Shown here in pieces: positions 1 through 4,137 of a stretch of DNA of 64,000 bases. The first letter of the stretch is position 1, and each line of letters begins with the position of its first letter. Location of the stretch: positions 948,163-1,012,162 of the forward strand of contig JANINS010000004.1 of NCBI GenBank assembly GCA_024508725.1, in the 5' to 3' direction. The notes under the pieces were generated by a model. That model did no database searches, had not been told where the DNA came from, and saw nothing but the letters and a program-made list of their open reading frames with translations. This DNA comes from Chitinophagaceae bacterium (GTDB lineage Bacteria; Bacteroidota; Bacteroidia; Chitinophagales; Chitinophagaceae). A program made the position numbers and the translations under genes.

Positions 1-11
1 TTCAAATAATA

Positions 12-44
12 TTTGGAAATAAGTGAAAAATAAATTCACCTTTG
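12..44 (+). promoter_or_regulatory. Bacteroidota-type promoter
   Basis: TTTG at 12-15, a 21-nt spacer, then CACCTTTG at 37-44, close to the -33/-7 consensus TTTG-N19-21-TAnnTTTG. The same arrangement (TTTG-N19-GACCTTTG) precedes rpmB at 45470-45500, which supports the reading. No convincing CDS follows before the terminator at 186-214. Confidence 0.5.
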
Positions 45-49
45 CAACG

Positions 50-214
50 CAATAAAAAATTATAACAGCAACATGCGAATGAATAGAATACATATTGAAT
101 CAGCAAAAAGGCTCAGCCAGTTTGGCAATACCTTTTGCAGGGCATGTAAAGCTGTGTTTTGATACAACAAAAACTAACAAGCTACAAAGCCCTGCAGAAA
201 TTGCGGGGCTTTTT
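50..214 (+). ncRNA. candidate small RNA upstream of the Ro60 gene
   Basis: A transcript starting just after the promoter at 12-44 would end at the strong terminator at 186-214, giving an RNA of about 165 nt. The only open frame (95-286) reads through the terminator and resembles no known protein. I cannot assign an RNA family. It could instead be an untranslated remnant or the end of a unit that starts outside the window. Confidence 0.3.
186..214 (+). terminator. Rho-independent terminator
   Basis: An 11-bp perfect stem (186-196 with 202-212), a GAAAT loop and a T run. Confidence 0.8.
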
Positions 215-505
215 GTTTATACAGAAAAAAATCAGGTGAGAGTATGTAAAACAGAATACTCAGCATCTATAAGAAACGAAAAATAAAAACAATGCAAACG
301 ATGGTAAGGATACATAGTAACAAACCCGAATGGAACCTCTGTACAAAGCAGACCAATAATCGCTTTGACTTTGGTGGGGCAATGTTATATCCATATATAA
401 GACCGTGCAATAAACGATTTAGTTGAATACTCAGCTAAGGAGGTATAAGCCCGGTCAGAATTCTGAACCGGGCTTTTTTATTTTAAAAACAAAAGGAGGT
501 GAATC
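215..505 (+). other. leader region of the Ro60 gene
   Basis: No gene seen. It contains weak promoter-like TGACTTTG (366-373) without a clear -33 box, the sequence AAGGAGGT at 437-444, a strong terminator hairpin at 447-479, and a second AAGGAGGT at 493-500 that serves as the ribosome-binding site of the next gene. The two identical Shine-Dalgarno sequences flanking a terminator could indicate attenuation of Ro60 expression; that is inference. Confidence 0.4.
447..479 (+). terminator. terminator or attenuator just upstream of rsr
   Basis: A 9-bp stem, AAGCCCGGT (447-455) with its complement at 467-475, over a self-complementary CAGAATTCTG loop and followed by a T6 run. It lies 26 nt upstream of the Ro60 start codon, so rsr must be transcribed through it or from within a very short leader. 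Confidence 0.75.
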
Positions 506-2020
506 ATGAGATTCAATTTTAAGCGTAAAGCAAAAGAAGTAACCAACTATGAGGGAGCAAAGGCATTCGTTCTAACTCCTGAACTGGAACTATATACCGC
601 AGTTGTAACTGCTGCATTGACTGATAATTTTTACGAGAAAGCTGATGACAGATTGCATCGTATTCGTGAACTCATCAGTAAGAACAATGCACAGTTCGTT
701 GCAAAGCTGGCAGTGTATGCAAGAGAGCAAATGAATCTTCGTTCTGTATCTCTTGTGCTGGCTGTTGAACTGGCAAAGCAACACAATGGTGACAACCTTG
801 TAAGTGCTTTGACTGCAAGAGTAGTACAACGTGCAGATGAGATCACGGAAGTGTTGGCTTTCTATGCACAAAATAACGATCGTAAGCAGGTGAAGCAGTT
901 GAACAAGTTGAGCAAGCAATTGCAAAAAGGTTTGGCTGAGGCTTTCAACCGTTTTGATGAATACCAGTTTGCTAAATACAACCGTGATGCACAGGTAAAG
1001 TTGAAAGATGCTTTGTTCCTGGTGCACCCAAAAGCAAAGGATGAAGCTCAACAAGCTTTGTTCAATAAGATCGTAAAGGATGAATTGCAGGTTCCATACA
1101 CCTGGGAAGTTGAATTGAGTGTGATGGGTCAGCAAAAGTATGATACAGTTGAACTGAAGAAAGAAGCTGTGAAGGCAAAGTGGGAAGAGCTCATCTTCAG
1201 CAACAAACTTGGTTATATGGCCATGCTGCGTAACCTGCGTAACATATTGGAAGCAGATGTTAGCAACGAAGCACTTGATAAGGTATGTGCATATATCGCT
1301 AATGCAAATGCAGTAGCAAAGAGCAGGCAATTGCCTTTCCGTTTTCTGAGTGCGTACCGTGAGCTAAAGAATGTAGATAATGGTCGTGTAAGTAAAGTGT
1401 TGGATGCATTGGAAGATGCAGTACTGCATACCGCAGCCAATATTACAGGTTACGATGCAAACACTAAAGTGGTTATCGCTGCCGACGTAAGTGGTAGCAT
1501 GCAAACTGCAGTGAGTGCAAGAAGTAAAGTGCAGCGTTTTGATATTGGTTTGATGCTGGCAATGTTGCTGCAAAGCAAGTGTGAGCATGTGATCACTGGT
1601 ATGTTCGGTGATACATGGAAGATCATTAACGTGTCAAAGAAGAATATTCTTAGCAATGTGATGGAGTTCCATCGTCGTGAAGGTGAAGTTGGTTATAGTA
1701 CCAACGGTTACCTGGTTATCAAAGACCTTATTCAAAAGAATAAAGTGGTTGATAAGATCATGATGTTCACTGATTGCCAGTTGTGGAACAGTAACGATGC
1801 AAATACTCAGTACGCTGACATTTGGAATCGTTACAAGAAGATCGCACCAAATGCAAAGATGTATTTGTTCGATCTGGCTGGTTACGGTAATACTCCGCTG
1901 AATGTGATAAGAGATGATGTGTACCTGGTAGCTGGCTGGAGCGATAAGATCTTCGATGTGTTGGCAGCGATAGAGAATGGAAGTGATGCTTTGAAGATGA
2001 TCAACGCAATAGAACTGTAG
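506..2020 (+). CDS. rsr: Ro60/Rsr RNA-binding protein (TROVE + vWA)
   Basis: Bacterial Ro60 orthologue, a ring-shaped protein that binds Y RNAs and ends of misfolded or damaged RNA. Residues 1 to about 310 are the helical HEAT-like TROVE domain. About 320-504 is a von Willebrand A domain with an intact MIDAS: DVSGS at 327-331, T399 in GYSTNG and D423 in MFTD. At 504 aa it is slightly shorter than animal Ro60 (about 540). The start is fixed by AAAAGGAGGT 6-15 nt upstream, an unusually strong Shine-Dalgarno for this phylum and unlike its neighbours, which may signal horizontal transfer or high expression. A hairpin (2047-2078) and then the Y/tRNA-like array follow directly, and rtcB lies 3.3 kb downstream. 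In enterobacteria rsr, Y RNAs and rtcBA form a sigma54-controlled repair operon; no sigma54 site was seen here. Confidence 0.93.
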   Translation: MRFNFKRKAKEVTNYEGAKAFVLTPELELYTAVVTAALTDNFYEKADDRLHRIRELISKNNAQFVAKLAVYAREQMNLRSVSLVLAVELAKQHNGDNLVSALTARVVQRADEITEVLAFYAQNNDRKQVKQLNKLSKQLQKGLAEAFNRFDEYQFAKYNRDAQVKLKDALFLVHPKAKDEAQQALFNKIVKDELQVPYTWEVELSVMGQQKYDTVELKKEAVKAKWEELIFSNKLGYMAMLRNLRNILEADVSNEALDKVCAYIANANAVAKSRQLPFRFLSAYRELKNVDNGRVSKVLDALEDAVLHTAANITGYDANTKVVIAADVSGSMQTAVSARSKVQRFDIGLMLAMLLQSKCEHVITGMFGDTWKIINVSKKNILSNVMEFHRREGEVGYSTNGYLVIKDLIQKNKVVDKIMMFTDCQLWNSNDANTQYADIWNRYKKIAPNAKMYLFDLAGYGNTPLNVIRDDVYLVAGWSDKIFDVLAAIENGSDALKMINAIEL

Positions 2021-2046
2021 GAATAATGTAGGAAGGAAAAGGGAAT

Positions 2047-2078
2047 AAAAGTAGTCCCTGGAGATTGGGGCTACTTTT
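2047..2078 (+). terminator. hairpin between rsr and the RNA array
   Basis: A 12-bp stem (2047-2058 with 2067-2078, one G-T pair) with loop TGGAGATT. Its T residues are part of the stem, so termination would be partial. It could set the ratio of mRNA to array RNA or act as a 3'-end stabiliser. Confidence 0.5.
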
Positions 2079-2090
2079 CCTAAAATGAAT

Positions 2091-2159
2091 TAAGGATGTC
2101 GTAGAGATGAGATACTTCGAACCCAGAATGTAAAGGCTCATTTCGTTTGTTTCTCCTTA
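2091..2159 (+). ncRNA. Y-RNA-like element 1 (short module)
   Basis: Outer stem TAAGGA (2091-2096) with TCCTTA (2154-2159). Fixed 5' motif TGTCGTAG at 2097-2104. Inner stem ATGAG (2107-2111) with CTCAT (2137-2141). Then ATACTTCGA at 2112-2120, a 16-nt variable loop and a 3' motif TTCGTTTGTTTC (2142-2153). The layout resembles a Ro60-binding Y stem: two helices around a conserved asymmetric internal loop, with a CUUG/UUUG-type 3' strand. There is no tRNA-like insert. Stem sequences differ between copies but pairing is kept. Confidence 0.75.
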
Positions 2160-2165
2160 TAAATA

Positions 2166-2263
2166 GAAAGGTGTCGTTAGCAAGAGATACTTCGTGGTAA
2201 TTATGGTTCGAATCCATCCACTCTTAAAAGAGTGAGAGAACTCTTGTGACTTGTTATCCTTTC
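2166..2263 (+). ncRNA. Y-RNA-like element 2 with minimal permuted tRNA mimic
   Basis: Outer stem GAAAGG (2166-2171) with CCTTTC (2258-2263). Motif TGTCGTTAG at 2172-2180, inner stem CAAGAG (2181-2186) with CTCTTG (2241-2246), ATACTTCGT at 2187-2195, 3' motif TGACTTGTTAT (2247-2257). The insert has a T arm (ATGG, TTCGAAT loop, CCAT; 2203-2217) followed directly by a 7-bp acceptor-like hairpin, 2219-2225 with 2228-2234. The acceptor 3' strand therefore precedes the 5' strand, as in a circularly permuted tRNA that has lost its D arm. Confidence 0.72.
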
Positions 2264-2268
2264 AATTT

Positions 2269-2344
2269 TAACCTGTAGCCCAACGGAAGAGGCAACAGTC
2301 TTAGACACTGTTTTGTATCGGTTCGAATCCGATCAGGTTAACCA
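2269..2344 (+). tRNA. tRNA-like gene, anticodon TAG (class I fold)
   Basis: A 76-nt canonical cloverleaf with encoded CCA (2342-2344). Acceptor 2269-2275 with 2334-2340, discriminator A2341. D stem 3 bp with GG at 2285-2286. Anticodon arm ACAGT/ACTGT with loop 2300-2306 and TAG at 2302-2304. Variable loop 5 nt. T arm 2317-2333. TAG is a Leu anticodon, but bacterial tRNA-Leu has a long variable arm, absent here, so the charging identity is doubtful. Confidence 0.8.
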
Positions 2345-2463
2345 ATTGAATGATGCCGTAGAACAGTATTACTTCGTAGTTCATTTGGCTGGAACATTCC
2401 ATTCGTGGAAAAGCAACCTGTTCGAATCAGGTCTAGTGACTGTTTGCTTGTTGCTCATTCAAT
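2345..2463 (+). ncRNA. Y-RNA-like element 3 with unpermuted tRNA-like domain (YrlA-like)
   Basis: Outer stem of 9 bp (2345-2353 with 2455-2463). Motif TGCCGTAG at 2354-2361, inner stem AACAGT (2362-2367) with ACTGTT (2439-2444), ATTACTTCG at 2368-2376, 3' motif TGCTTGTTGC (2445-2454). The insert is in normal tRNA order: a D arm GTTC/GAAC (2379-2395, GG in the loop), a TTCCA/TGGAA hairpin with a TTCG tetraloop in place of the anticodon arm (2397-2410), and a T arm ACCTG/CAGGT with TTCGAAT (2416-2432). This matches the known tRNA mimicry of bacterial YrlA Y RNAs. Confidence 0.78.
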
Positions 2464-2468
2464 GTTAT

Positions 2469-2541
2469 ATAGTAGCATTCCGATTGGCCGGATACTCCAC
2501 CTGGACTGGAGAGGCTGCAGGTTCGAATCCTGTCTACTATA
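2469..2541 (+). tRNA. tRNA-like gene, anticodon TGG with C33
   Basis: 73 nt. Acceptor ATAGTAG/CTACTAT (2469-2475 with 2534-2540), discriminator A2541, then CAA rather than CCA. Anticodon stem CTCCA/TGGAG, loop CCTGGAC (2500-2506), anticodon TGG (Pro). The universally conserved U33 is C, and position 8 is C rather than T. T arm GCAGG/CCTGT with TTCGAAT. These changes make normal decoding doubtful. Confidence 0.7.
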
Positions 2542-2545
2542 CAAA

Positions 2546-2613
2546 TAAGGATGTCGTAGAAATGAGATACTTCGACCAGGAAAAATCAAGACTCATTCGC
2601 TTATCACTCCTTA
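2546..2613 (+). ncRNA. Y-RNA-like element 4 (short module)
   Basis: Outer stem TAAGGA (2546-2551) with TCCTTA (2608-2613). TGTCGTAG at 2552-2559, inner stem ATGAG (2562-2566) with CTCAT (2592-2596), ATACTTCGA at 2567-2575, 3' motif TCGCTTATCAC (2597-2607). It is the closest relative of element 1, with the same stems but a different variable loop, so one probably arose from the other by duplication. Confidence 0.75.
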
Positions 2614-2620
2614 CTTAAGC

Positions 2621-2656
2621 GTGTCGTAAATCGTAGCGAAGCAAGATTCACGACAC
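2621..2656 (+). repeat. hairpin containing the Y 5' motif in fully paired form
   Basis: GTGTCGT (2621-2627) pairs with ACGACAC (2650-2656), continued by AATC (2629-2632) with GATT (2645-2648). The left arm repeats the GTGTCGTA motif of the Y elements, but TACTTCG and the 3' motif are absent and the motif is locked in a duplex. It may be a degenerate Y copy, a processing site or a terminator-like structure. Confidence 0.6.
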
Positions 2657-2676
2657 ACCAACAAAACAATAAAAAT

Positions 2677-2742
2677 AGCGTGTCGTAAAACAGTGATACT
2701 TCGAACTGTCACTTCAAAAGCCACTATTTGCTTGTTACCGCT
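2677..2742 (+). ncRNA. Y-RNA-like element 5 (short module)
   Basis: Outer stem AGCG (2677-2680) with CGCT (2739-2742). TGTCGTAA at 2681-2688, inner stem AGTG (2692-2695) with CACT (2722-2725), ATACTTCGA at 2696-2704, 3' motif TTTGCTTGTTAC (2727-2738). A second CACT (2710-2713) could pair competitively with the inner strand, so two folds are possible. No tRNA-like insert. Confidence 0.72.
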
Positions 2743-2749
2743 TTCGCAT

Positions 2750-2822
2750 TGGTTCGTAGCTCAACTGGCAGAGTACTCGGCTTTTAACCGAGGGGCTGTG
2801 AGTTCAAATCTCACCGGACCAA
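2750..2822 (+). tRNA. tRNA-Lys-like gene, anticodon TTT
   Basis: 73 nt. Acceptor TGGTTCG/CGGACCA (2750-2756 with 2815-2821, one T-G pair), discriminator A2822 followed by CAA. D arm GCTC/GAGT with GG. Anticodon arm CTCGG/CCGAG, loop CTTTTAA, TTT at 2783-2785. T arm GTGAG/CTCAC with TTCAAAT. It is well formed, but the first pair is T-A where bacterial tRNA-Lys normally has G-C, and CCA is not encoded. Confidence 0.82.
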
Positions 2823-2828
2823 CAACGA

Positions 2829-2899
2829 TGTTGAGTAGTGTAATGGTAACATACCAGTCTTTGACACTGGTGTTGATGGTTCAAGTCCATCCTCAACAA
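2829..2899 (+). tRNA. tRNA-Gln-like gene, anticodon TTG
   Basis: 71 nt. Acceptor TGTTGAG/CTCAACA (2829-2835 with 2892-2898); T1-A72 is usual for tRNA-Gln. Discriminator A2899, then CAA. D stem GTGT/ACAT, anticodon arm CCAGT/ACTGG with loop CTTTGAC (TTG at 2861-2863), T arm GATGG/CCATC with TTCAAGT. A complete cloverleaf. Confidence 0.82.
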
Positions 2900-2904
2900 C
2901 AAAT

Positions 2905-2976
2905 GGTGGTATTAGCTTATTGGTAAAGCGTCCGTCTGTGAAACGGAAGAACAGGGTTCAATTCCCGATACTCACC
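2905..2976 (+). tRNA. tRNA-His-like gene, anticodon GTG, bulged acceptor
   Basis: Eight acceptor pairs, including the extra G-1:C73 pair typical of tRNA-His, form only if T2972 is bulged out (2905-2912 with 2969-2976). D arm GCTT/AAGC with GG. Anticodon arm TCCGT/ACGGA, GTG at 2938-2940. The T stem has only 3 good pairs (GGG/CCC, 2954-2956 with 2964-2966). A degenerate but recognisable tRNA-His fold with no encoded CCA. Confidence 0.72.
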
Positions 2977-2980
2977 CGAT

Positions 2981-3124
2981 ACAGGTGTCGTAGGTAAAAG
3001 ATACTTCGACTCATAATCGGCAGGTCGCTGGTTCGAATCCAGCCGGGTCCACTTACTAATAAATGCATTGGACCTGTAGCTCAGATGGTAGAGCAGCTAG
3101 TGCTTTTATCGCCCATCACCCTGT
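2981..3124 (+). ncRNA. Y-RNA-like element 6 with embedded, circularly permuted tRNA-Met
   Basis: Outer stem ACAGG (2981-2985) with CCTGT (3120-3124). TGTCGTAG at 2986-2993, inner stem TAAAAG (2995-3000) with CTTTTA (3103-3108), ATACTTCGA at 3001-3009, 3' motif TCGCCCATCAC (3109-3119). The insert is an elongator tRNA-Met-like sequence in permuted order. First comes the 3' half: anticodon loop CTCATAA 3010-3016, variable loop 3022-3026, T arm GCTGG/CCAGC 3027-3043, acceptor 3' strand 3044-3050, A73 at 3051. Then a 18-nt linker (3052-3069), then the 5' half: acceptor 5' strand 3070-3076, T8A9, D arm GCTC/GAGC 3079-3094 and GCTAG. All 7 acceptor pairs and 5 T-stem pairs form. The Y stem occupies the place of the anticodon stem junction. 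Confidence 0.8.
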
Positions 3125-3130
3125 ACACTT

Positions 3131-3203
3131 TGGCTTATAGTTTAATGGATCAAAACATTGCACTACGAATGCAGAAATAGAAGTTCGACTCTTCTTAAGC
3201 CAA
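3131..3203 (+). tRNA. tRNA-Arg-like gene, anticodon ACG
   Basis: 73 nt. Acceptor TGGCTTA/TAAGCCA (3131-3137 with 3196-3202), discriminator A3203, then CAA. D stem GTTT/AAAC. Anticodon arm TTGCA/TGCAG with loop CTACGAA, ACG at 3165-3167 (the A34 that TadA converts to inosine in bacterial tRNA-Arg). T arm AGAAG/CTTCT with TTCGACT. Complete cloverleaf, without CCA. Confidence 0.8.
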
Positions 3204-3205
3204 CA

Positions 3206-3337
3206 ACAGGTGTCGTAGAAAAGAGATACTTCGTGGGTCACAAGTTCGAATCTTGTTTCCTGTATATCAGGAATAGCTCAGTTGGTTAGAGCAACAGCCT
3301 TGCAAGCTTATGTTCTTTTTTCGACTTATTACCCTGT
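3206..3337 (+). ncRNA. Y-RNA-like element 7 with embedded, circularly permuted tRNA (TGC)
   Basis: Outer stem ACAGG (3206-3210) with CCTGT (3333-3337). TGTCGTAG at 3211-3218, inner stem AAAAGAG (3219-3225) with TTCTTTT (3313-3319), ATACTTCGT at 3226-3234, 3' motif TTCGACTTATTAC (3320-3332). Insert order: T arm ACAAG/CTTGT (3240-3256), acceptor 3' strand TTCCTG (3257-3262), 5-nt loop, acceptor 5' strand CAGGAA (3268-3273), T8A9, D arm GCTC/GAGC (3276-3292), then a complete anticodon loop CTTGCAA (3299-3305; TGC). The breakpoint is 3' of the anticodon loop, unlike element 6 where it is 5' of it. Confidence 0.78.
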
Positions 3338-3340
3338 AAC

Positions 3341-3412
3341 GGATGAATAGCTCAATGGCAGAGCTGCGGCTTGTTAAGCCGAGGGTTGAAAGTTCGAATC
3401 TTTCTTCATCCG
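3341..3412 (+). tRNA. tRNA-Asn-like gene, anticodon GTT
   Basis: 72 nt. Acceptor GGATGAA/TTCATCC (3341-3347 with 3405-3411), discriminator G3412 as in bacterial tRNA-Asn, then CAA. T8A9, D arm GCTC/GAGC, anticodon loop TTGTTAA (GTT at 3373-3375) on a stem with one G-A mismatch, T arm GAAAG/CTTTC with TTCGAAT. One of the most regular members of the array. Confidence 0.85.
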
Positions 3413-3418
3413 CAAATT

Positions 3419-3492
3419 GTCGTGCTGGCAGATGTGGCTGTATGCACTCGACTGCAAATCGAGAGAAAGAAGTTCGAGTCTTCTGCACGACT
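3419..3492 (+). tRNA. tRNA-Cys-like gene, anticodon GCA
   Basis: 74 nt. Acceptor GTCGTGC/GCACGAC (3419-3425 with 3485-3491), discriminator T3492 as required for tRNA-Cys, then CAA. D stem reduced to GCA/TGC with a large loop, anticodon arm CTCGA/TCGAG with loop CTGCAAA, T arm AGAAG/CTTCT with TTCGAGT. Identity elements fit tRNA-Cys. Confidence 0.84.
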
Positions 3493-3497
3493 CAAAT

Positions 3498-3575
3498 GGT
3501 GCTTTGGCAGAGAGGATTTATATGCACCGGCTTGAAACACCGGACAGCCAGGTTCGATTCCTGGAGGCACCACCA
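3498..3575 (+). tRNA. tRNA-like gene with 9-nt anticodon loop (TGA/GAA ambiguous)
   Basis: 78 nt including encoded CCA (3573-3575). Acceptor GGTGCTT/AGGCACC, discriminator A3572. D stem GCA/TGC with a 13-nt loop. The anticodon helix is only CCGG/CCGG (3527-3530 with 3540-3543), leaving a 9-nt loop, CTTGAAACA. Counting from U33 gives TGA (Ser) but there is no class II variable arm; GAA (Phe) is the alternative. T arm CCAGG/CCTGG is perfect. A normal decoding role is doubtful. Confidence 0.7.
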
Positions 3576-3615
3576 TATAATTTTTAATAAATGAAAATGA
3601 CAATAAATCAAAACC

Positions 3616-4101
3616 ATGGAACAGCAACAACAATGGAGAAAGCTGGATGGTACACGGATCAAAAGATCCATCAGAGATGAGATAAGAGATATTCTGATGT
3701 ACGAAAGAAATGCAGAACATGATATTTCTGTCTGCATAGGTACCGACAGCCAGGTAAAGGGTGGCATTACAGAGTTTGCTACCGTTATCGTATTTATTAG
3801 AAAAGGTAAAGGAGGTTTTATGTACATCAGTAATGAAGTATGCAAACGCAGAATGTCGGTAAAACAAAGAATGCTAGAAGAAGTACAGAGAAGTATTGAT
3901 GTTGCATACAGCCTGTGTGATCTTTTCATTGCTTTTGATGTTGCAATGGAAATTCATGCAGATATTAACACCAATCCCAACTTCAAAAGTAATGAGGCTT
4001 TTAAAGATTCCATGGGATATATTACAGGTATGGGATTCGCTTTCAAAGCAAAACCTCATGCTTTTGCAAGTTCAAGCTGTGCTAACAAAATAGTTCAATA
4101 G
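3616..4101 (+). CDS. DUF458/YkuK-family RNase H-fold protein
   Basis: 161 aa, complete for this family. The family is predicted to have an RNase H-like fold; the acidic IGTDSQ strand at 41-46 and the later IHADIN and SNEAF...GYITGMGF segments fit its conserved core. The likely role is nucleic-acid binding or cleavage, but catalysis has not been shown for the family as far as I know. It starts 40 nt after the last tRNA-like gene and precedes the AAA ATPase by 36 nt, so it is probably co-transcribed with the RNA-repair genes. The ATG at 3616 is chosen because upstream ATGs at 3591-3597 are out of frame. No Shine-Dalgarno. Confidence 0.75.
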   Translation: MEQQQQWRKLDGTRIKRSIRDEIRDILMYERNAEHDISVCIGTDSQVKGGITEFATVIVFIRKGKGGFMYISNEVCKRRMSVKQRMLEEVQRSIDVAYSLCDLFIAFDVAMEIHADINTNPNFKSNEAFKDSMGYITGMGFAFKAKPHAFASSSCANKIVQ

Positions 4102-4137
4102 AAACATTAAAATAAACTAATACCAAAAAATAATTAT

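Noticed and set aside
95-286. 63-codon frame upstream of rsr
   Set aside because: Reads straight through a strong terminator (186-214) and resembles nothing known.
280-505. Sigma54 promoter for rsr, as in enterobacterial rtc operons
   Set aside because: No GG-N10-GC element with the right flanking bases was found, and no RtcR-type activator gene is in the window.
590-1330. 246-codon frame antisense to rsr
   Set aside because: Cysteine- and leucine-rich shadow of a well-supported TROVE gene; no initiation context or family match.
2981-3124. Element 6 as two broken linear tRNA genes from a tandem duplication
   Set aside because: The two halves are mutually complementary in the acceptor stem and are enclosed by covarying Y stems, so a single permuted unit explains the sequence better. 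A duplication origin in the distant past remains possible.
2091-3575. CRISPR array
   Set aside because: Repeat units differ in length (66-144 nt), carry covarying stems and tRNA inserts, and no cas gene is present. The repeats are RNA-structural, not direct repeats with spacers.
2313-3867. Open reading frames of 70-155 aa on both strands across the RNA array and into the DUF458 gene (for example 2313-2618, 2693-2926, 3343-3594, 3406-3867)
   Set aside because: They run through tRNA and Y-RNA structures or antisense to the DUF458 gene, match no protein family and have low-complexity or aberrant compositions.
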